Shown piece by piece: positions 1-11,300 of a stretch of DNA of 64,000 bases (within the stretch, counting starts at the first letter, position 1; each line of letters opens with the position of its first letter). The notes beneath the pieces were generated by a model that was given only the letters and a program-made list of their open reading frames with translations, made no database searches and had not been told where the DNA came from. The position numbers and the translations under genes are program-made. The DNA is taken from the NCBI GenBank assembly GCA_018398805.1, contig JAGFBZ010000558.1, forward strand, positions 248,001 through 312,000, read 5' to 3'. The stretch comes from Hirundichthys speculiger. Its lineage: Eukaryota > Chordata > Actinopteri > Beloniformes > Exocoetidae.

Positions 1-12
1 TTTCCATGACTG
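1..12. mobile_element. Right end of a Tc1/mariner MITE cut by the window edge
   Basis: The first twelve bases (TTTCCATGACTG followed by TA) equal the right terminal inverted repeat of the complete MITE at 18081-18447. The body of this copy lies outside the window. Confidence 0.7.
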
Positions 13-931
13 TATTTCCACCTTAAAAGGAACCAATGTAGCTACAGCGTATGTAACAGCAGCACCTTGTAAAACTCTGGTATCTGTATGATAAATCACA
101 TGTGAAGCAGGGCTTCGTAAGAGATGTTGGACACAGCTTTCCTGTGTTTACAGCTTCAGTCTCTGCGGTCAGCCTCGCCGGTATAAATCTATAGCTGGAT
201 ATAAGAAGCGGGAAATGCAGAGTCTCTCGTGGACGTTGCTGCAGCAGCTCTAATAATGAGGTTTCATGAAAGCAATAGAACATCTTATTATCTGTAATGT
301 CCCGCCTTTAACAATAGATCCTTCCTCCGACAGATCTCCTCGTGACTATTCGCTGTTCTTACATGTTATCAGACGCTGGTTTAGCGTGTTATCCTGTTAT
401 TATAGCAGCTCTCATCACAGAGTCAAAAGCAGAAATTACAGTGTCTGTCTCCTGACTAGAGCGCTTTTGTCTTCCTGTAAGATCACCGCTGTGATGCTGC
501 CACCGCCATGTTTTACTGGAGGTTAAATCCTGTCTGGTCCTCACATGCCTAAATGGTTTAATCTCTTCTACCACTTATGGTTTTAGAGTTGGTCATGTGC
601 CTTTTGACAAGTTCTGAATGGGCTGTCATGTGTGTTTCATGATAAATGGCTCCTGCATGACCTCTCTGGAATAAATAGGATCCTGACTGAGCTGTAGTTG
701 TCATTCTGGAAGGTTCCTTCAACTTCACCAGGGATCTTATTCACAGTGACCATTGGCTTTGTCCGGTTTTAATACTTTAAGGTTCTTCCATTCGAGAATA
801 ATGGAGACTAATTTCCACTTTGGCGATATCAGTCGTGAAGAAATATTCTTCTGCTCTTCCTGTATTCTGTGCTTCAGAACAATTTCATTCCTTCTCTACT
901 TTTCTCACTAAAGGTTTGAATACCTATGAAA

Positions 932-1566
932 TAGTGCTGGGCGATATGGAAAAAAATCATATATCACGATATGTACTATTTTATATCACGATAACGATAT
1001 ATTTCACGATATACCATAATAAAGTATGTTTTCAGTTATTCTCTGAAAAGTTTGACAAAAATTTAATTGCTTACTTTTCAACTTTATTTTGAAAGGACAT
1101 TTAGCTGAACTGTCACAAACATACATTTTAGTGCAGCAAAAACAGGTAGGTACAGAGGTACAGTAGCTTTCACATTTTTTTTAAAGTGCACAACAGTTTC
1201 TGAGAGGAAAAACACATTTTTGCACTGAAGTTCAGCTATAAAAAAATAAACACAAATTATTTTTCAACTTTCTGAAATCTGTAACCTTGTAGTGCAAAGT
1301 TTGCAAACCAATATAAAGTGTCTAAAGTAAACATCAGGGTTGAAGAGAACTCTGTTTAAGGCATTAACCATGAATAAAAGTGCAAACATAAAAGGCTACT
1401 TTGTAGAAGTAGATATGTTTCTATCACATTTATCATTGCAGGTTATTTAATTACATATTTGCTGTAATAATTGATAAAATTAGGTTAGAAACGATAGAAG
1501 AGAAATGGCACAATACACACTTTTCTATCGTCCCCACAATATGTATCGTCATATTGCCCAGGACTA
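932..1566. mobile_element. hAT MITE, family A, copy 1
   Basis: The element begins TAGTGCTGGGC and ends GCCCAGGACTA, an inverted repeat with one mismatch. It is flanked by a perfect 8-bp duplication CTATGAAA (924-931 and 1567-1574), diagnostic of the hAT superfamily. It has no coding capacity. It is highly similar along its length to 4553-5182. Confidence 0.93.
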
Positions 1567-2298
1567 CTATGAAATAATAATAATAATAATGATAATACAG
1601 AAGAACAGTTTTTGTAGTTTGCACTCCAAACACCTCAAAAACAGGAAGCATTTACTCTGTCTGAAGTTAATGTGTGCAAAGACATCAATGATTCTGCAGT
1701 TTTAACTTGGCTGAAGGGAAAAAACAACAACGACCACTTTACGAGCCCTTATTGTAATCATGTTGGTTTTAAATGATTAGTGTCCAACCCTTTAATCAGA
1801 GATGACCGTGGAATGACATTAATGTTCATTGATTAATATCAGTTAGAGGATTTTTGGGCTACAAATCTTTTCTTCTTGACCTCTCAGTATCTATCATTTC
1901 TGCCTTTTTTTTTTTTAAATCCCATTTTACCTCGTTTCAGTTTTGGTCTAAGTGCTCCACTGGGCCCATCGAGCATGTCCCCCCCCCATTAGTCTAGATG
2001 GAAAAGGCCAACTGTTACATTACACCATGTTCACGTCAATCAGATGCAAGATATCTCTTCAGGACGTTGTCCTGACTTCCCTCTTCACCTTAACTTCACT
2101 TTGTAAAAGATCAATTTAAGAGAGGCGTTTTTAGGTTACACTTTAACACAGTTTGTCACGCTGACGTTTCAATCAAAGTCCATCCATTTGCTTTTTCAGA
2201 GAACCTTCTTCTTAGACTCTCCAGGGATTCATAGTGGGTTGAAAGTTTCTGTTTGTCCACCACGGTGCATTAATGGTGACCCGTGTATACGTAGAGAC

Positions 2299-3181
2299 TA
2301 GGGATGGGCATTTCGTCGAGATTTATTCGTCCAACGTAGGGAGAATTAATGATTAATAATTGATTAATCATTAACATTTTTATATTGAAAACTATCACAA
2401 TTATTCTCGATATCGGCGTGGCGTTTGTTTTCCCCTTTGGCCTGGTTGCTATGGCCTGGTTGCTATGGCCCGCACATGCCCAGATGTGTTCAGTGGCCCG
2501 GATGTTCGTGGTCGAGAATAACGTGACATTACCTGTTTCTTTTCTTTAAAAAAAACAACCATAATAAAACAAAAAATATCGAGGAGACTACTTAACAAGG
2601 ACAATTTATATCAAGGCGCCAGTATTACAGGCTTTTTGTTTCTTAAAAAGATGCGCTTGTTGTGTGCTCGATGTGCACTGCAGCTCCTTCTGGTCCGTGC
2701 TAACACCGAGTTGAGGCTAGGCTAGGCTAGGCTAGGCTAGGCTGATGATGAACCGCCTCCAACGTCCTTTACAAGGCTTGGATGCGCGTTGTTCAAGTGA
2801 TACATCGTTGTCGTTGTCGATTAATTGTATTTGTAATTAGCATTGCAGTGATTGCAGTACACTTGCTCATTTTCCAAACTAAAATGGTTCCACGCCACAC
2901 TTCACCGCTACCGCTTCATGATTAGGCGATGACCTACAGAAGCTCGCATGTAAAAACTGAGTCCAGCCAGGGTAGGGTGATGGTGAAATGTTGCCCCCTG
3001 GTGGCAAATTTCTATCGGTGTCACAGCGAAATGCATCGCATTGTTTGAGGACGTGCACTGATAACCTACATTAGGATTGTTTAAAGAAAATAAACATTCG
3101 GTTCATCGACGAAAATGAATGTCTTTGACCAAATTCTTAATGATCAATCATCGATTAATCGATTAATTATGCCCATCCCTA
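2299..3181. mobile_element. hAT non-autonomous element, family B
   Basis: The termini TAGGGATGGGCAT and ATGCCCATCCCTA are perfect inverted repeats. The 8-bp flanks GTAGAGAC (2291-2298 and 3182-3189) are identical. The 883-bp interior carries no open transposase and contains a short AGGCT array. Confidence 0.93.
2714..2743. repeat. (AGGCT)n pentanucleotide repeat
   Basis: There are about six tandem copies inside the hAT element at 2299-3181. Confidence 0.9.
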
Positions 3182-3300
3182 GTAGAGACCCCTACAAATA
3201 TTTATCTCGAGAGTAATATTTTCTTTCGTTGCTGGCGTTGATTCTTAGTCAACTATATAATCAGTCGGCTGATCATTTCTTTTACCCGACCAAAGACGGA

Positions 3301-3324
3301 GTTGAGTTGAGTTGAGTTGAGTTG
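3301..3324. repeat. (GTTGA)n pentanucleotide repeat
   Basis: There are about five tandem copies in intron 1. The reverse strand gives AACTC units. Confidence 0.9.
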
Positions 3325-4552
3325 CTCTGGGCCAGCGGGCAGCGGCCAAGGTCGAGCCCTTTAATAGTTTCTGCTGATAAGAGTAAAGACACGCTCGATA
3401 TGTAGCAGCAGACGGGTTCATCAAGTAGAAGTTGAGTTGGACCGTTGTCTCGCTCCAGTGACTGGCAGACAACGCTCAAGCAGGATGTGGATATAAGCGA
3501 GACGGGAAGACGTGACGATGTTCTTACTATAAAAACATTGTCATCTATATTAGTCTGCTTATAAGTTACTTCATAACCTTTCTTAATCTTTCTGTTTGAC
3601 TATAAGTCACTCTTTTTTTTGCCTTTAATGCATACAGTCAATGCTGTTGAATATTTACTGAAAAGGAGAATAATATAATAATTAATATGGACTCTATGGA
3701 AACTGAGTTGATGGTGTTAATGTTAACAAAAGATGATTGTCAGTGGCTGCTCTCGTGAATAATCCACTTAAGCTTTGAGCTAAGAAAAACCAACTTCCTC
3801 TTGAGCTGATGTATCAGCAGCAGAAAAAAAAAATCCTGACCATAACTTGAATTTCTATGAATGCATCAACAGCAAAGGTCACTGTTTGAACGTTCATAAT
3901 TACTGTGAAATTGAAAATGGAATAAAATAAACTCCTTTGTCTATTTTCTTTTTAAACCTGGAGGGTTTTTTTTTTGTTTGTTTGTTTGTTTTACAGTCAC
4001 ATCATTGCACCATTTCCTTTTTATTTTGGCATAAATGTCATAAAAGAGATGAGAGTTGAGCATCTTCTAATGTTCTTCTGTGGAGCTTAAAGGTACGGAT
4101 GTCCAAACACTGGTTCCTCATTGGCTCACCTGCATTTGAGGAACAGGTCTTATTTTTGTGCCGGTTGTGAGTCAGCGTTTGAATTTAGACGCCGAGCTGC
4201 CGCTCTGCTCTGCTCAGTTAGCAGGACGTTGCTCTGCAGCAGTTGCAGTGGAAACTGTAATCTCTTAGTCTGCAGGAAAAACTAGAACGGCAGCAGTAGG
4301 TTCCACCTTTCTACACAAAGATCTTCTCACCTTTGTTGTGTCTTGGTTCCTACCTCCTAAAGAGGAACAGAGGTGGCACTCATCTTTATGTTCGTTTGTA
4401 TGCCGTCATTCGTTGTTTCCCACATGGTTGTTTATGTATTTTTGCTAATGGTTCAAACAACTGATTGTTGACTGATCAAAGGTCAAAAGTTAACATTCAT
4501 TAACACTTGGTATAAGCAGTGTTGCTGGCTAACTTTGGAAAATACCGCCTGC

Positions 4553-5182
4553 TAGTGCTGGGCGATATGGAAAAAATCATATATCACGATATGGACTATT
4601 TTATATCATGATAACGATATATATCACGATATACCATAATAAAGTATGTTTTCAGTTATTCTCTGAAAAGTTTTACAAAAATTTCATTGCTTACTTTTCA
4701 ACTTTATTTTGAAAGGACATTTAGCTGAACTGTCACAAACATACATTTTAGTGCAGCAAAAACAGGTAGGTACAGAGGTACAGTAGCTTTCACATTTTTT
4801 TAAAGTGCACAACCGTTTCTGGGAGGAAAAACACATTTTTGCACTGAAGTTCAGCTATAAAAAATAAACACATTATTTTTCAACTTTCTGAAATCTGTAA
4901 CCTTGTAGTGCAAAGTTTGCAAACCAATATAAAGTGTCTAAAGTAAACATCAGGGTTGAAGAGAACTCTGTTTAAGTTATTAACCATGAATAAAAGTGCA
5001 AACATAAAAGGCTACTTTGTAGAAGTAGATATGATTCTATCAAATTTATCATTGCAGGTTATTTAATTACATATTTGCTGTAATAATTGATAAAATTAGG
5101 TTAGAAACGATAGAAGAGAAATGGCACGATACACACTTTTATATCGTCCCCACGATATGTATCGTCACATTGCCCAGCACTA
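4553..5182. mobile_element. hAT MITE, family A, copy 2
   Basis: The ends TAGTGCTGGGC and GCCCAGCACTA are perfect inverted repeats. The flanks CCGCCTGC (4545-4552) and CCGCCTGA (5183-5190) match 7 of 8. It is in the same orientation as, and nearly identical to, the copy 3 kb upstream. It ends 97 bp before exon 2. Confidence 0.92.
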
Positions 5183-5279
5183 CCGCCTGATATGAGGCAG
5201 CTTTCTCTGTAAATTTTTACAAAGAGCTTTGTGGGTAATCTGTTGTCTCTTCCTCTCTTCCTGCCTCGTCTCCTCTCAG

Positions 5280-5397
5280 GGATTTGACCCCCCTCATCAG
5301 AGTGACACCAGGACGGTTTACGTCGCCAACCGCTTCCCCCAGCACGGCCACTACGTACCGCAAGCGCTTCGCTGACAACAGGATCATCTCATCGAAG
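5280..5397 (+). CDS. atp11b: atp11b exon 2 (with +1 frameshift)
   Basis: It encodes the N-terminal cytosolic segment, starting [19 protein letters not shown] and ending [10 protein letters not shown] (about residues 10-48). The acceptor is CTCTCAG and the donor GGTAACG. The first part reads from 5280 and the last part reads in the frame of 5284. One extra base is present, most simply the G at 5364, so the exon is 118 nt where 117 is expected. Confidence 0.93.
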
Positions 5398-8300
5398 GTA
5401 ACGGCGCTGCTGGCGCAATGTTTCATTTGGCTCCACGGGAAGCGCCGTCTTTGTAAATCAAGATTTAAAGTTGTTAAAAAAAAAAAAAAAGCTTTCAAGG
5501 GCTTGCCCCGATAGTTGACCCCTGGGGGGGGGGCGTGTGAGCATGCCTGGCTGTTGGTGTCGGTCTTTGTGTGGCCTCTTTAGACTTTAGCCGAGCCGTT
5601 GCAACATCCTCGTTCCTTTATCCTATTGCAGGTGACAGCGGGACCATTGTCCCGTTGTGTGATTTCAGCCAAAGCGTTGAGCTGACAGACATTTAGGGCC
5701 TGATCGTACACCTCCTGCTAGCCGCTACCCACAAATTCCGGATTTAGGAACCTCCGCTAACCACTATGCTATCTTCCGCTTCCCTAAAGCCACTATCCGG
5801 TTTGCCGACTCCCTTATTCACATTGTAGGTGCGGCAATGGGCGTGTCATTTGCACTTTCCGCAAACTCGGTATCTTGCGATCGCGGGTTTAGGATAGCAG
5901 GTAGCGAGTGGTCAGACTAGGGCTGCACAATTAATCGAAAAATAATCGAAATCGTGATTTTTTTGGTTGCCACGATTAAAATTTTGAAAATCGTGATTAA
6001 TCGTGACCATGTACAATGTAGTGTAGTGTAGGGGACAATGTAGTGACCTGCCTTTGGGCGTTCTTGAAGCTAAGACATGTTAGCTCTGGGTATGTACAGG
6101 CTGGTGTTTATGGCCAAAAATCTCTAGGACCGCCTAAGTTTCATGCTATTGCCTTTTATATAATTTGTCCATCCCTTATGCAATACTTTCTTGGTTACAT
6201 TTCATATCGTGATTTTAAATAACATTCTGAACAAAAAATATTTTTTATTGTTGAATAATCTTGATTAATAATCGTAATCGTGATTTTGATCGAAATAATC
6301 GTGATTATCATTTTTTCCATAATCGTGCAGCCCTAGGTCAGACCACTCCTAAACCCGCAATCTCAAGATACAGAGTTTGCGGAAAGCGCAACCCACATGT
6401 TGGCGCGTAAAAGAGTGCGTCGATATGGCATAAATGTGAAGATTGCTAATAGCGGGTAGCGCAACCTGCTCTTAAAGGCAATGGCTACTGACGCACTGAT
6501 TGGTTAAACAGGTGGAACGCCCTAACCACTCCCATGCATAAATATAGCGGTTAGCGCAGGTAAGATCGCGGGTTTAGGGAGGTGGAAGATTGCGTTCTTT
6601 GCGGGGAAACACCCCTCCCGCTACCCGCTATCCCTTAATAGCGGCTTTAGGAGGTTTGGCGGGAGATCGGGCCCTTTGTCTTACATTTGGCTCTAAATTA
6701 TTTTGGTGTAGTTGTTCAGGACCATCGGTTCTTCAACGCTCCCCCACCATGTTGGACAGTCAGCATGAGGTGTGCTGGTGTGGCGCTGGGTGGTTTTCTG
6801 CTGACGTTTTCACTTCATCGCCTGTAGTCCTGCGCGTCCTGTACAAGTTAAAGATGGAGAGGATAAGGTTTTCTCTCTAAGGCTCTAGGAGAAACATTTA
6901 TAAATCTTGGAACCCGTCCTGTCAATCACAGGCTCTCTAGATATTACACCTGAGGAGCCATCAGATATCTGAGATGTGATGTTTTTTAAATTTTCTTTTA
7001 AAGCTGTGGAGGGTAGGTGGGTGGAAAAATAGAAAAACTGAACATTTGAGCTCTGTTTGTTTCATGGGGAAGATGTTTCTCTGGATATGTTGAACTGTTG
7101 ATGCTCAATAAATATATTACAAAGAAGATATTGTCATCAAAGTGTGACTTTAACCTTATGCTTAATGTTTTACGCTCTATTTAACAGTTTATGCAGTAGT
7201 TTAAATACTACCAGTATGAAATTTACTATGATTTTACTGTCTCATGTTTGTTCGTCTGTAAAATTGCTTTTCAACTGCTGTTTTATCGGACAGATATGTT
7301 GCTTTAACACGAGCGTGTCGTTCCCATAAACCCTGAGTGTCGCTTTTTTCTTTCTCTTTCAGTACACGATTTGGAATTTTGTCCCGAAAAATCTGTTCGA
7401 GCAGTTCAGGAGGATAGCAAACTTCTATTTCCTCATTATCTTCCTTGTACAGGTATTTTTACACACAAACACGCGCATGTTCAAATAAAAATAAAAAAAA
7501 GGTAGATTTTCCTTTCAGATGCTGATGAGTCATGTGTGACCTCAGCTTTCCTGCACCAGATAGATATTTTTGTGAGTGTGTGTGTGTGCGTGTGCGTGAG
7601 CATTTTTGTTGACTCATTAACTTCAAGCGAGCAGACGGGAACCAGGTCCACCTCTGCATTAAAACATTTACAGCCTCGTATTTAGTAATAATTGTTACTT
7701 TACAGCCAGCCCGCAGCGTTAGGCCTCCACTGTGCATCTGGGGCTGAAGGTTTTTTTTTTCTTTTATTTCAGAGTTCTCAGCCGTCTGATGTAGTTGCGA
7801 TTGTGTGATGAAGCTAAAGCAATCGACTTGACTCCGTCTGAAAAGGTCATTTTTTTTACCCGTTCAGGTTGTCGCTGCAGCAGAAATCAGCTCAGACTGA
7901 AATCACAGAAAGGCCACTTTTCATCTCTCTGATTCCTTCGTACCAGTTATGAATTATTCCTCGTGAGGAAATGTTGCTGCTGCAACATGGTTTAGATAAA
8001 TCCTTCTTTGAGATTTTGATTATAATGTTTTTTTAATATTATTTTTTACATGTTTAGGTGTGTATTTGATGCATCTTCTTTATGTTAAGTTTTCTTTTCA
8101 GTTAGTTGTTTTGATTTTTTAGTTGTGAACTGAAGATCGTTCAGATGGATGACAGATACACTTTCAAACGTTTGTCCAGCTGATATTTGTTAAATTCCAA
8201 ACCTCTTCTTTTTTAATGTCATGTTTGATCTCCCGTCTTCTTTTCTGCTCTTTTATTTTTGCCAGTTTTTGCCCATTACATCCGTCTGCAGAGCAGCACA

Positions 8301-11300
8301 ACCCTGGAAGACAGTTTAGAAACCGTGCTGCATCTCCTGCTCAGGACAGAAGCTTATTAAAGTATTAAATTAAAACAGTAGTGATCAGCAAAACAAGTCA
8401 CCTACTCTAATGTGGACAATGCCGATCACAGAACCAGGATAACTGGATTATAAATTGACTCTTGTCTGTAGCAACATCGTCAGGGTAACGAGGCGTGAAC
8501 CAGGAAGTTTCGACAGAAACATCAGGGCTCTGAGCACAACAGTGTGGTTTGAGTTTTAATGGTGTTTCAAAACAAAACCGATGCAGGAAACAACCTTTGC
8601 AGATGATTTTTTTTTTTTTTTTTAAAGTGGCTTGGTTTCTGTGTGTGTACACTGTTGCATTATAATTAAATGCCTTTCAGCAGTCGAACAGCTGATACCT
8701 TGGAACAACAGCACTTGCTGTTCGATCTCCATGTTGTTTACACTGTTGTTCTGGTTTTTTTGTTTTTTTGGGGGGGGGGTTCATCTTCTGTTAATGGTCA
8801 TAGCTAGGGATGCACGATAACCGTTTTTTTAAACTGATATCCGATAACTTTCATCTCCTAAAGGCCGATACCGATAACCGATAACACACATCAATACTTT
8901 GAACAAAACCAAAAGCAGTTGACTCTTTAAATAAACAGATATTTATTTTTTCCAATGAAAAACTATTGACAAGCCTCTCAAACATTTTCGTAAAGCTATC
9001 AAACAAACCTATTTGATATCTCACATCAACTTAAATAAGGTTCATTACTGACGGATATAAAAAATAAAGGCTCCTTGAACTGATGGAAATACATGCATCA
9101 GAATTACTAACTGAAAAAACGCATTCCTTAATGACAATAAAAATAATGTACAGGTCATAATGTACTGACACAAGTTAGACTAGCCTGTGTAAATAAACTG
9201 AAAAAGTTCACTCCATAGTAACAAAGAAATTATGTTTAAAGGATTTTGGCTTGTGGTTCCATTTAAATTAATACATTTAATTAAAGTAAATGAGGTTCAG
9301 TAGTTTTTTGCTTTTTTTTTAATCTCATGGAAGGAGAGGAGAGGGGAGACTTACTGCTGGCTTGCTCACGTTAGCTCATGTTAGCTCACGTTAGCACGAT
9401 TTCAAAACTCCATGGAAGCGATGGTTGTGTTTCAGATGGCTGATCAGGTTTGACATATTAAAGCTTGTGCTATTTTTCCCTCCTTCACTTGGAGCATTTG
9501 TCACAAATAACCAGGAACTGTCTTCTTCTGAAACTTTAACAAAGTTCCATACGATCGCCGCCATGTTTTTTTTTTTCTCAGCGCACTGTGCCACAATGCT
9601 GCATTTAAGGTGTAATGTAGGCTTGGGCGGTATTACGGTAATACCGTATATATCCGGTAGTTAAAAATAGCAGCGGTATCAGTTCAATACCGTCATTAAA
9701 AAATGCAATAAATGATTTCTGTGGTTTAAAGTTTAGTTTAGTTTCTCTCCTGTATCGCTGTGTGTTCCGCTTTATTTTACCGTTAATTCGTGTTCGCTTG
9801 GAGCTGATCTCGGTTTGACTCGTTCTGTTAGGGTACTGACGATGAAAACAACACTTCCTGAGTTTGCTGCTTCATAATAAAAGCTTTTAATTAAACTAAG
9901 AATGTTGTACTTTTATGTTGAAGAATTTATAGGAAGTGAAATGTCCAGCATCAGACACTTTACTATAAAGCGCGTTTCAGCAAACACACCTCGGCTGTGT
10001 TTCAGGCAGAGAGAGGAGCTGAAGTGAAAAGCAAGAAATACACAAATAAAGAACAACTGTAGTTGAGCCAACTTTATATTGAAGCACTGAACTGCTGTTT
10101 TGAGGTAAACTGGCCTTTTTTTTTCAGGCGCGTCAACGCTATGAATAGGACAGCGGCGTAAAGCCCCGCGGCGGCGCGCCTGGGATACATAATGGGGGCG
10201 GCGTCCGCCGGCGGTGTGTGTTTGCCTTAATAGTTGCGGGAATACCGTATACCCCGGTTTGACGGTATCAAAATTTGGATACTGCCCAAGCCTAGTGTAA
10301 TGTAAATTCCTCCGTTTTCTCGTTTGCTAGTCGTTCTTTCAGCCTTTTCTATTTTTTCTATTTTGTATGTGTCACTGGTGGTAAAATACTGCGAATATCA
10401 GTTCAAGTCAGCAACTACTAAAATTATGACCGAGTTAACAAGTTGTTTTCTGGCATGAGGGGGTATTCTTGATTTTCCTTACAGAGAAATCATTTTTCTG
10501 ATTATGCCGACGTCACTTGAACATAACATTCACTGCCGGTCATTCAAGGCTCAGAGGGAGCGAGACACTGCTGTGTTGACAAAAATATATATGTTATCGG
10601 GGCTATTCGTCATGATATTGGACTTATCGGGATGACGTCATAATTTCCTGTTATTGGGTCAATAATTATCGTGCACCCCTAGGAATAGCTTAGCAGGTCA
10701 AGTTGCATAGAACCCCTGAAGGTGTTGGGTTTTCTCTGTCGAGAGTAGACCACAACTCCAGAGTTTACAAAGTGAGAAACAACGTGTGGCGGATCAAAGA
10801 TTTTCTGTTTGAGGGTTGAACCTGCCAGAAGTGTGTAGCTGCCCGGCGTAGCTGCTGCATGTGTTTCACGTTTTTAGAAGGAGACCGTTCTAGTGTGGAT
10901 GTAGCCGAACAGCCCTGTAGATCAACGGCACAAAAGAAAACACAAAAACGCACCAAGACGCACCGGCATCCACATTTTTCAAGAACACATGAAGAGGTTT
11001 GTTTGATGTGAGCCTGAGGGCGTAGGCGTCACTAAACTTCTCGTTGCTTGGCACGGTTGACTTGACAGGTCTTTTATGCTCGGCTTCTGAAAGAGGAAGA
11101 GGGCGCACCAGGCCAGTGGCGTCACACGTTTGCTCAGCTGGGTTGTCGGTGCAAAGATAACGACGTGAGAGTGAAGCAAAAGGACGAGAAGGCCGAGTTG
11201 TACTCCGTTGCTTTAGCAGCGGATCAGTCATGAGAGCAGCTGGCAGGTAGAGGCGGGAACCGCTGTCCCCTGGTTAGAGCCAGGAACCGCTGTCCCCTGG

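Larger units (their letters stand above)
13..5279 (+). other. Intron 1 of atp11b (3' part)
   Basis: This is non-coding sequence upstream of exon 2. I looked for a short first exon encoding an MWRWIRQQL-like start and did not find one, so the window probably opens inside intron 1. It holds two copies of one hAT MITE (932-1566, 4553-5182), another hAT element (2299-3181) and pentanucleotide repeats. I see nothing in 15-920, 1600-2290 and 3330-4540. Confidence 0.75.
5398..7362 (+). other. Intron 2 of atp11b
   Basis: It holds an A-tract (5476-5491), a G-run (5523-5533) and a 979-bp foldback element (5696-6674) with a hAT MITE in its centre. I see nothing recognisable in 6680-7362. Confidence 0.85.
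8805..10681 (-). mobile_element. hAT element, family D, with BED-finger remnant
   Basis: The ends are TAGGGATGCACGATAAC and ATTATCGTGCACCCCTA. The flanks GTCATAGC and GGAATAGC match 6 of 8. Without the nested element at 9618-10294 it is about 1.2 kb, the same as the copies at 14128-15234 and 40684-41772, which lie in the opposite orientation. It carries a decayed BED zinc-finger segment on the minus strand, which shows descent from an autonomous hAT transposon. Confidence 0.88.
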
